A DNA stretch of 64,000 nt from Hippasteria phrygiana (lineage: Eukaryota > Echinodermata > Asteroidea > Valvatida > Goniasteridae): the NCBI GenBank assembly GCA_037893225.1, contig JAZGUH010000071.1:186001-250000 (forward strand), given 5' to 3'. A program made the position numbers and the translations under genes. Of the stretch, positions 1 through 10,500 are shown in pieces; position 1 is the stretch's first letter; every line of letters starts with the position of its first letter. Under the pieces are notes generated by a model that was not told the origin of the DNA, did no database searches, and saw only the letters and a program-made list of their open reading frames with translations.

Positions 1-771
1 ACTACACTATGTAGAACTACACAAGGCTGTAAAACACAGATCAGTTTAAAAATCCACAAATCTAGATTTAAATGTCACATAATATTCTTTATGAAACCTG
101 TTAAACGACCAATTACTGAATATATTTACAAGAATGCTACAAAGCTTCATATTTAAAATGCAGAAATCATAGGCCTACATGCAGTTGGTGCGGGTGTGTG
201 TTTAGCAAACTAGAACTAGTATTATGGAGTACTATGCTGAAATCACCTATTGTAGCCGGCAACAATTATGGTACTATTTTACAGAATTAAACTGAGCATA
301 TGTACATATATAAAAATGTTGTCATGAGCAATAATCCACAACACATGAATTTTGTTATGAATGTAATTTTGTTACGAATAGATCAAAAGCGTATGTAGTT
401 AAGTTACAATGTTGTAATGCATTGTGGGACATAATTCATTATTCATTACAAGAGTTCACTGGCTGTGTAATGATATGTATATTTGAACAAGTTTTTCATA
501 ACTGCACCATGTTAGCTGATCTTGATGACTAGTCTAACAGGCAAGGTCACATAACAAACAAGTGTGCTTTTTCTGCCTACATTACCGATTACAAAGAATA
601 CATCTAACAGTAATGGGTATAAAGATTCAGTACAGTCTCATAACAGTTCAAACAAAACACTACTTCAGTGTTGTTGTTTTTTACTTAAAATCAGATATTT
701 CATTCAACTTCCAAGCTCCAACTCTGACTTGGGAATGTTTGCCAGTCCATCTTTGACTGTTTTAAGAATGT
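1..771. other. 3' flank of the MATH gene, no gene seen
   Basis: AT-rich sequence with scattered ACATGTA-type words. The short open frames near 560-790 show no domain, splice context or protein-like composition. It probably holds the distal 3' UTR and the spacer beyond the minus-strand gene that ends at 874. No RNA gene, repeat array or inverted repeat was noticed. Confidence 0.5.
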
Positions 772-777
772 TTTATT
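772..777 (-). terminator. AATAAA polyadenylation signal
   Basis: Reading the minus strand, AATAAA lies about 100 nt past the stop codon of the MATH gene. This is normal spacing for a short 3' UTR. The call rests on the hexamer and its position only. No GU-rich downstream element was checked. Confidence 0.5.
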
Positions 778-873
778 TATCTAAATGAATACATGTGTGT
801 GTGGAATAAAAAATACGTAATGCCTTATTAGAAGTTTAATAGACAGCAAGGGGAAAATAGAGGAATGGTAAAT

Positions 874-1151
874 TTACAATGACGTCTGCACGACCCCTGA
901 ACTTGCTGATTTGGATCTGGGTATGTTGGTATCTGGTCTGGCTCCAGAGCGATGCTGCAGCAAGTGCTGCTGTTGAGCTGCAGATGGTTGCTGCTGCTGC
1001 AGTAGTTGATTCACATACTCCTGGTGCTCCCTGCGAAGCTGCTGCAGTCGATACTGCTGCTTCTGCTCTGGGGCTAGTTGCTGCAGGTGCTGAGGTTCCA
1101 GAGATTTCTGCTGTTGCTGCTGTCGCTGTATATGTTGCTGTTGTGTTTGTA

Positions 1152-1182
<31 letters not shown>

Positions 1183-3279
1183 ATCTTGCTGATGCTGAAG
1201 TTTTCGCTGCTGCTGCTGCTGCTGCTGCTGTTGTAATTGTTGCTGCTGTTCTCGTGATAGTTGAAGTTGTCGTTTTTGCTGTAGTTGAAGTTGTTGTTTC
1301 TTTAGCTGGGTCCGATATTGCTGTTGTTGCAACATCTGTTCATGCTCCAGTTGTGAATACTTCTGTTGCTGGTGCTGTTGACGTGCAGACTGATGATCAA
1401 TCGAATACTGACCATTATGGCCATCGTACTGATCATATTGGCCTGCTGGGTTGTGCTGACCAGTCATTGACTGTGCTTGCCCTGGAGTCTCGATTAAAGA
1501 AGACTGACTAGTGGCAGTGTTGCCCTCGCTGAACCGGACATTGTTTGTACTCCGAGATTTCTTCACACTTGGAAGCTGTTCACTCGAGAAGGAGTCTTTC
1601 TTCAGGATGGATGGTGAGAGAGGATGGGGACCTAGGGTATGTCTTGGTAGATCAGACTGGGAACCAGCTCTTGAGGAATCCGTCACAGTAATCTCAGGGG
1701 CAGCTCTAGTGGGCAGCTTTGTTATAGGCTCAGCTGAAGGTCTTCCTTGATGCTTGGTAGCAGGCTCTGGTTGTGCCTCAGCAAGAGGATCATCAATCTC
1801 AGGTGCCTCTTCTACTAGCTTGATACCATCCTTAGCAGCTTGGGCAAAGAGAGAGTACACCTCCGTCTGTAACATGGGATCATCAATGGATGCAACTGAG
1901 GCTCGGGAGAAAGCTCCCTTCTCTTCAGATGTTGTTTGCTCTGAGGAGGGGTAATCTGAAGACATTGGTTTGGAAATCTCTGTGTACTGAGGTACTTCTT
2001 TGGTCAGGTTATCAAAGGCTTCATCAGGGTACTGATTTTCAGTTTCGACATCATCTACAGGTTTCTTCAGCAAGCCACGTCTTGGAGCTGGCACGGGTGG
2101 TTTTCTGATCCTGTCTGGCTCGGTATAAGTAACATCTTGGACAGGCATCACTATAGCTGTTGTAATTGTTGACGGAGGATTTGAATAGTTACTGGGATTG
2201 TTGAGACTAGAAACACCCCCTGATCTTGTGAGGGTTGAGCTTGGAGACTGAGTTGGGACAACCTTCTGAACAGCAGGAGCAGGATTGTGGGAAGCTGATA
2301 GGGAAGATGTGCTTCTTGATGTCGGCTGGTTAAATATCCTAGGACCTGGTCTCTGTAAGGTTTTGTTTCCAAAGAAGTCTGTCCCTCTTTCCCCAGGGTG
2401 TGAGCTTCTTGGCAATGTGCTTGCCTTTCCAGATGCCACATTTTCTCCGGAACCATGAGGGCTTCGTTTAGGTAACACTGACTTGAAGATGTTGGGATTG
2501 AATTTTGATTTTCTTGTTTCAGGTGTTGTGTCATATTCTTGCGCTGGTTCAGAACCATACTTCGCAGCTGGTTTGGCGACAACGGCAAATGTGTTTGATG
2601 CTGGAGTGCTGACAGTGGGTACAGTGTTTGATGGAACAGCGATAGAGGCATAGACTGTCTGTTCAGGGACCATCTTGGTAGCTCCAGTTCCTCTCTGCTG
2701 AGAAGCAGGTGCATTCCCAGAGGAGACATTGAAGTGCTTATTAACCACCTGTTGTCGGTCCAATGATGACGTTGATTTCTGGGAGGGGATAGCTCCAGTG
2801 GAATACTTTGCCTGCCCGTCTTTGAGTATGGACTGAGAGGCTGATGAACCCAGCATTGGTTTGGAACTAGCTTGGGCCTTTGAGGCGAACCGGACAGAGG
2901 ATGTAGATGCCGTACTAGCCCTGGCTTGGCCTCCTCTCAGGAACGGAGCCGTTCCTCCTTTGGTGTTCCTCAAGGCTGCTCCAAGACTAGCCAGCTTTCC
3001 CTTAGTTGGCGATGGCATAGCTATGGCTGTCGTCGTTGAAGGTGCGCTTCCGAAATCAGGCAAGACGGTACCGGAGCGTGAACTGTAGAGCTGAGAGATT
3101 CTATTAGGAGGTTCCTTGGTGGCACCTGATGCCACATATGGAGACAACCTTCCTGCAGCAGGTGCATCAAGGGGTGAAGAGCCAGGGAAGGTGAAGGCAG
3201 TGGCAAAGTTATCTGATCCAGGAGTAGAAACCATGGACTTGTAGGCTGCTTGGCTGGAAGAATCTGTTTCATCACCTGC
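874..3279 (-). CDS. MATH gene, last coding exon (disordered, polyQ)
   Basis: The acceptor is TTCTCTCAG at 3280 and the exon opens in phase 0 with residues AGDETDSSS. It codes for 801 residues and the stop. Composition is Ser/Thr/Pro/Ala-rich with several basic SxxRS-type stretches, followed by near-pure Gln runs encoded by mixed CAG and CAA, and ends in VVQTSL. The frame can be read back to 3369, but the sequence before 3279 is hydrophobic intron sequence and should not be taken as a signal peptide. Confidence 0.9.
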
Positions 3280-6200
3280 CTGAGAGAAAAGACAACAAAA
3301 ATAAACAATCAACAAAATGCTGGGTAAGTATGAAAATTTCCCTTCACACTTTAAACGGTTTTTTCTCAAAATACTCTAAGCTATTACCCTAACTATCTAT
3401 CAATATTAATATGATTTTGCATGCACACTAGGGGGTTAGGGTACACTCTTGTCAAAGAAAGACTTCTTGAGCAAAGGGTAGATCAAAAAGTCTACTTCGA
3501 AACAAAACTTCAAAAATAAAACAACTTGGGATTGGTAATCACAGCACAAAAAATCACAACAAGTTATGCATGACATACAACAAATTTCAAACCCAAAGTT
3601 CTTGAAATACCATACTACATGCATAAATGCATTTTAAGCATGTCACAAAATATTTCCCACTGAAGACTGCTAAATCATGACTAAATAAGTGGATCAAACT
3701 CTTTTCAACATCACTACATCAATCATTTTATGTCATTCATACACAGAGTGTTGTACACAAATAAACCAAATCTTTCCTTATGGCAAGTCAACTTCGAAAA
3801 AAACATTGCACGATGCAACAACTGCATATTGCATCCATAACCCTGTTTGCATTTTCTTTTCTTATGCATACATGTAGCACAGAAAATCCGATTTCAAAAG
3901 GTTCTCTCAAAAAGGAAACATGCCTAATAATTTCTTTATAAATCAGTATGTGTTTGATGGGAACACAAAACAGCCGCTGAGCACAAATCAGAAATTCTTA
4001 TTGACTCACCTGCAGAAGGCTCCTGAACTCCCGTATCAACTGCTGTTTGCTGCTGGTGGTGCCACTGCTGCTTTCACTGACATTCATGACTTCATTCAAC
4101 CTCTGTCGTAACTCGTTCAACTGACTCCTCAGTGCGCTGTTGACGTCAAGGCAACGCCGCAGTCCTTCTCTGTAATTGAAAATGTTATTGACCTTTGTAA
4201 TTTGATATAAATATCGTTGATTTTCCAGAATTTATTTCCATTTCCAACACCAATTTTTAGACTAATTGCATTTGGATGCAGAGTGGTTGGACTCTCACTA
4301 ATCAAAATAAATGTTGATCTTTTACTTAGCCAAAGTATTTGTTTCAAGCATCAATTCAGTGAAATTTCATTACCCATCAAAAATGGGTAATCCAAGATTT
4401 GTCAAAAATGTACCCTATAACCCTTCTCGAGTCATGTACATTAAACAAATTAAGTAACATACATAAATATTGCAACCGTGACACTCAATTTCTAATACGT
4501 CACACAATCCACAAGGGAAACTGACTAGGTAAATTTGAATACATTTTCAATGTGAACAAAGAAACTGGCACGAGCGGGATTCGAACCTGCGACCTCCGGG
4601 TAACCGTACCGGCGCTCTACCAACTGAGCTATCTTGCCCTATGTTGGCGGTCTCCCAAATTGTCAGTATCTTTGTTCGAGTGGGCGCTAGTCAGAAGTCA
4701 TAAACCCAGAATGCCGTGTAGCCAGGGATCACACCCAATTTTACGATACAACCTGGGAAGCGACATTGTGGAGATCACTCAATGAGGATACGACTTTTTA
4801 ATTTATAATACGTCACACAAAGATACTGACAATTTGGGAGACCGCCAACATAGGGCAAGATAGCTCAGTTGGTAGAGCGCCGGTACGGTAACCCGGAGGT
4901 CGCAGGTTCGAATCCCGCTCGTGCCAGTTTCTTTGTTCACATTGAAAATGTATTCAAATTTACCTAGTCAGTTTCCCTTGTGGATTGTGTGACGTATTAT
5001 AAATTAAAAAGTCGTATCCTCATTGAGTGATCTCCACAATGTCGCTTCCCAGGTTGTATCGTAAAATTGGGTGTGATCCCTGGCTACACGGCATTCTGGG
5101 TTTATGACTTCTGACTAGCGCCCACTCGAACAAAGATACTGACAATTTGGGAGACCGCCAACATAGGGCAAGATAGCTCAGTTGGTAGAGCGCCGGTACG
5201 GTAACCCGGAGGTCGCAGGTTCGAATCCCGCTCGTGCCAGTTTCTTTGTTCACATTGAAAATGTATTCAAATTTACCTAGTCAGTTTCCCTTGTGGATTG
5301 TGTGACGTATTATAAATTAAAAAGTCGTATCCTCATTGAGTGATCTCCACAATGTCGCTTCCCAGGTTGTATCGTAAAATTGGGTGTGATCCCTGGCTAC
5401 ACGGCATTCTGGGTTTATGACTTCTGACTAGCGCCCACTCGAACAAAGATACTGACAATTTGGGAGACCGCCAACATAGGGCAAGATAGCTCAGTTGGTA
5501 GAGCGCCGGTACGGTAACCCGGAGGTCGCAGGTTCGAATCCCGCTCGTGCCAGTTTCTTTGTTCACATTGAAAATACACTCAATTTCTAACAGAAGTCAA
5601 GAACAATATGAAGTAAATTCAGTTGTTTAAATGTTGGGGGTTTGTGAACAAATTTTTGTGTGATTGTTCTGAGGAAATTTTCTTTTAAAACCTCATATTT
5701 TCAATTCTGACCCATCTGTCTGTTTGCTTGTTTGTTGGATAATCTCTCTATCTGCAAGTAGTTTCTTCATACCTTGTTTGGTAGAGTCTGAAACGCTCAA
5801 ACTCCAGCACTGGATAATCCTGCATGATACCTGGGATGTCTTGAGTGTTGAAGAACTCAATGCGGAGTAAGAGAGAAGGTTCCTCATTGGTGCAGTAATC
5901 CCCATCCAAGGCCTTTGCCTAAAAGAAAAAAATCATCATAATTACTTCAACAAAAACCATGAATGTTATGTTAGAAAACCTTTCTGGCATAAGCATCACC
6001 TTCATGTACCTAACATGTACATGTGCGCACACTATTTTGAAAATGCACATTTACATGTAACCGATGCATGGTCTTTTTGCAAGGATTTTTACCAAATCTG
6101 CCATTTTTAACACTCTAAACAAATGACATAAGGCGTTTTCACACTATATAAATTTGACCCGTGTCGAAATCCACACGGGTCCAACCCATATAGACTTTTT

Positions 6201-7548
6201 AAAAATTTCAACACGGGTCAATTACGCTGCCTTTTTACACTACTCAACGCGGTTACACAGGTGGAACTCAACCCAGAGGTGTTTTCAACACGAGTCAAAC
6301 TTCTCTACACGGGTCGAGAGCTCTCAACCCACCTCCCGAGCAGGGTTAGTTTCAACCCGGGTTGAGCGCTCTACACGGGTCAGTGCCGTGTTGAAAATGT
6401 TGCAGTGTGAAAAGTCAACACGTGTCGGACCCGGGTACAACACAGAGATTTTTCGTAGTGTGAACAAAAATAAATTTGTTGTTCTTTAACAAAATTAGGA
6501 AATCAAGCCCCATGTAAAATAATGGTGCCAAGGCTCTACAGTCATGAATCCATAAAAATGGTGGATTTTGGAAGGTTAATCTCCCGTATCTTATTTGCTA
6601 AATTAAACATTATAATTCACAATTTCAGATATTTATCATAATTTTACCTGATCACATTTGGATTATGTCAAAGTTAAACCAATATAACAGATGCCTTGCA
6701 AAGGTTTCTTTTAAACAGAATTCACATAATACACAGAACCTGCTTCCAATCTGTACTAATTTTAATCCCATAAATAAGTCCATAAAAATCACCTTCTATT
6801 TCTGTCTTAGCATTTCCCATTTCGTTATTATATCTAGCATCCATCACTAATGCACTGTCAAATTGATTTATTTAAGTGCTTCTGGTGCTGATATATATCA
6901 AACATTAAAGCAGCATGCACACATAAATGAACCAAAATAAAAACTCAACAAAAACAACCCGAACAATAAAAGCCATTTATTCATTGGTGTGTTTAAATGC
7001 ATTTACTTTTGTGTAGGGTTCAACTTTTGTAAATTCTCTCCAAAATTAGGGTCTCGTGAGGGTTGGCCAACATCCAAACCTCACTAAAGGCATTGTCACA
7101 CGAAGCAATTTTTACAAGCAACTTGCAGGCAACTAACAGCACTACAGGCTAAAGGAATGATTCATTGGCACAAGATTCATTTTGTTTCCAGTGAATGGCA
7201 TTGTTAAGAAATTCATGAGAAACTATTTTTGTTGTTCTTAGATATTGTCTAAAACTGATTGCCCGTGAATTGACTTGTGTACTGCTCCTTATAGTGTCTC
7301 CCCCATGTCTTCTGTGGTACCCCTTAGATCAATTCCGAGCCTGCACACCCTTAGCTGGCACTCCCTAAAAAAAAATTAGTTTACAACATTCCTTGCAAGT
7401 TTTCCTCAATAATTAAGATATTCTAAGAGAAGACGTGGGCGAGACTGACCTAGGATGGAGGAAAATGAACCCTCTAAACAAAATTACAAGTGGCAGCCAT
7501 GGTGACTGTATCGCCCCTCTCCCCATGCAACCCACCCCCCCCCCCTTC

Positions 7549-7583
<35 letters not shown>

Positions 7584-10500
7584 CCAACAGAAACTTTCAA
7601 ATATTTGAAATTAATGGTGCTCATTATGTACCGAGCTTTGTAAGTACTTGTATACTTTGTAAATTTGTATACAATTTCATTTCAGCCAACGCACTACAAC
7701 TACACGTTTAAGAGAAAGTCTAACCATAGAGGAAGGAAAGCCCAGATCAAGTCAATGTTAGCTTCTACCCTCCTGTTCTCAGGGCCAAAATCGACCCAGC
7801 TGCTGTACAGATCAAAACCTATCAAATTTCAGATTGAAACACACACAAACTGTCAGAGTTGGTGTTTAGAGATTTTGATAGGCTGTAGTAGTTATAAGTA
7901 TAGGAGGGTTTTAAAGGCCGTGTACATAATTGGTCATTGTTGCAATTTTCTAAAAATGGGCGGATTTGGGGGTTTAGTATGTTGTAGGAAATATCGTTCC
8001 ACTGACCGGTTCAAAGTTTTGCGTTGTTGGATGGCGAAAAAAACGAGAGAAAAACGGCGCTCGTTTTCAACTGCCGGACGGATGATAGCCTTTAGTCAAG
8101 GCGCGCGTGGCTACCTGGACACGTGACGCGCCCTGAATGCCAGCATGTCCAGGGCGCGCCACTCATCCGGTAGCCATGCGCCCCTTGACTAAAGGCTACT
8201 GGGCAGTATTCCAACGATTTCCAGCTGGAAATCATTGGAAGACGATATAAATTTCCACTTTTCTTGAAAACGACAGCACACCTGGTGCCATCATTTCACA
8301 GGATGATTGAGACTACTATTAGCAATACAGTCTAGTAAGGTATTTCGTAATAATTCAGTAAACAAAAAATTGGAGAATTACCAATCGTGTACACTACCTT
8401 TAAGTCTTCTGGATAAATAACATCAGCATGGGGGAGTTGGAAAAGATCCAAGTTCATGGAATCAATATTTACGACCGAAGAGAAAGGCTGAAATAGGGTC
8501 TATGATAGGATATCAGACAGGCTGGTCCCTGTATAGACCCTGAGGTCTCTGACTTGCTTGCAATCATGTGCACAAGGTCTCACTGAGGAATTTATTACAG
8601 AGCAAATTTGACTACCCCCATCTGTTTGCTGCTCCATTTGTGGTCGCCCCTCCCACTGAGCAACAATTTGGTATGGCCTTGTTTGAGGTTTATTGCCCCT
8701 GGGAACACCATTCCAGCATGTGAGATGGTGTGACATCATGTTTGTAAACATTGGAGAATATGGGAATTCTTGCTCAAATGCAATATTCAGGAAGTGCCCA
8801 AAAATGTGTGGTTAAACCCTAACTACCCCAAGCCTTGCAAACTCCAACAGCAGGTTTTGTCAAGTTTTGATGGGTTCAGTACTGCAGGGCCTTGGCACCA
8901 TTACTTTACATGGAGCTATGATGCCCCAATTTGTCTAAGTCCAAAGAATGTGCCATAGGTACACGTACGTACTGCAGAGTGTTGGATTTTGACAGGTTCA
9001 GGAAGCCTCCTAGTACAAATTCCTAGGGAGTTAGGGTTAATGATTACCAAAAAAAAGATACATGACTGACTGAAGGCATTTGATTCAAGATTTACAGTAA
9101 CAAACGCCTTTTAAATCCTGACTCCGGAGATTAAAGGTCAACCTGTGGGATTAAAAAAATTTCCAGTAGCTTAGGTACTTGTGAAAAACAGTAATCCATT
9201 TAATCAAAAGTGACCACAATTTCACATCAGTATTAACAAGCATATGTTCATCACAAGAGCATAAAACCCACAGACAAAAAAAGTTAAAATTACTTGTCCA
9301 AAAAAAATCTGTAACAGGACATGGTCAGCTCGAAGGAGTAAGGAAATTTACGGACTTTCAAAATTTATCTTGTATTTTTTTCTTCAAATTTTTAACAATT
9401 CACAGTTTGTCAGATGTGGTCATGTGTCCCCTTCCAAAATTTTGTGACCAACGTCCAAGGTTGAAATTAGGGTGATATTTTTTAGAACGGAACAAACTTA
9501 CCCGTTGAATGGGTACATTTGTAGCCATGCTGAACAACTTCTCAGGAAATGATGGTGAGAAGTAGGCAGACATGGGGGTCTCTGAGATGGACACATTGTA
9601 GTTCCTATCAGTACGGGAGAGAAGGTAGGCCTTCCACTGTAAGTACTTGGTGCAGAGTGCATCTCGCGAGTATCCTTGACGACTGACGGGGTATATCTTA
9701 TTCCGATCTTCCACGTCCAGCCGAAATGACAAGTACTGGGAGGAATTATTGCCAGCAAGCTTCCAAACATTCATCCGGTGATCTGGGAAGATTACGTCAT
9801 CAAAGACAAAGTTATCTGTGTGGTAGTAACCTCTGGTTGCCAAGGGAACCTCGACAAAAGCAAACGGGATGATGGAGAGGATTTCCACCCCCAGAGGGAC
9901 GAATCCCTTCCTGAATATGTCCGAGATGTCAAGAGGTTCAAAAGCCTTGAATCGACCGTACCCTCGATCACTCCTGAAGGAGAACTCAAAAGTCTTGGAA
10001 TCTCCGGTTGGTGAGACTTGGTCACCGAGAAAGAAGCGGTATCGAATCCGGCAGCAGAGACACTCAGGGATTTGTGGATTGTTGAACCGGTGAAGATACA
10101 TCGAAACATGACGATCTGCTTCCTCACGATCTCCCAGAGGATAGAATGACAAGTAGAAATCAAAGCCACAGAGGGAGAAGTTTGGTGTGAAGTACGATGA
10201 ATAGAGCTGGTTCATGTGTTCGGGGAGCTGGGAAAAATCTACTATCTGTTGGTAGATTGTCCGACAGTATCGCACTGCAAGCTCTACTATGACTGACCTG
10301 CCTGGATCGACCAGGAACCCGTTACCAGGACCAAGGACTTCATGCAGGGGGACTAGCTCACGCTTGCCCCATCCTAAGGTATCAGGAGCACTGAACTCTA
10401 CCTGAGACCCTTCAGACACCACACTCTCGGATGCATCTCCAACGTTTCGGACAATAAGACGGTAGTCTGCTTTACAGCTAACTCCTTCTCCCGCTGCCTT

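Larger units (their letters stand above)
4481..5590. mobile_element. Composite tRNA-SINE array flanked by 15-bp direct repeat
   Basis: A 15-bp direct repeat (ACACTCAATTTCTAA, 4481-4495 and 5576-5590) encloses four related units. One inverted unit is at about 4496-4798 and is followed by three plus-oriented tandem units with a 313-bp period (tRNA-like heads start at 4854, 5167 and 5480). Each unit has a tRNA-like head, then a tail running through GTTTCTTTGTTCACATTG to TTGTGGATTGTGTGACGTATT. Between head copies there is a non-tRNA segment. The outer direct repeat looks like a target-site duplication, meaning the whole 1.1-kb array entered at once; amplification after insertion is the alternative. 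The identical 77-codon open frames in each unit are artefacts of repetition. It lies in the fourth coding intron of the MATH gene. Confidence 0.8.

Noticed and set aside
879..1511. 210-codon plus-strand Ala/Val-rich open frame
   Set aside because: Antisense shadow of the polyglutamine tract of the MATH gene; composition follows from CTG/TTG repeats.
3280..3369. Hydrophobic N-terminal extension of the last MATH exon (possible signal peptide)
   Set aside because: A clean TTCTCTCAG acceptor at 3280 in phase with exon 4 shows this is intron sequence.
4566..5552. Cluster of four functional tRNA-Thr genes
   Set aside because: C33, three stem mismatches and attached SINE tails argue against function; kept only as tRNA-like heads.
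4552..5566. Three identical 77-codon frames
   Set aside because: They span SINE units including tRNA-like heads; identity is due to repeat copying, not gene duplication.
7531..7582. Poly-A as the 3' end of a processed retrocopy
   Set aside because: No coding or repeat sequence in front of it matches a gene, and no target duplication was seen.
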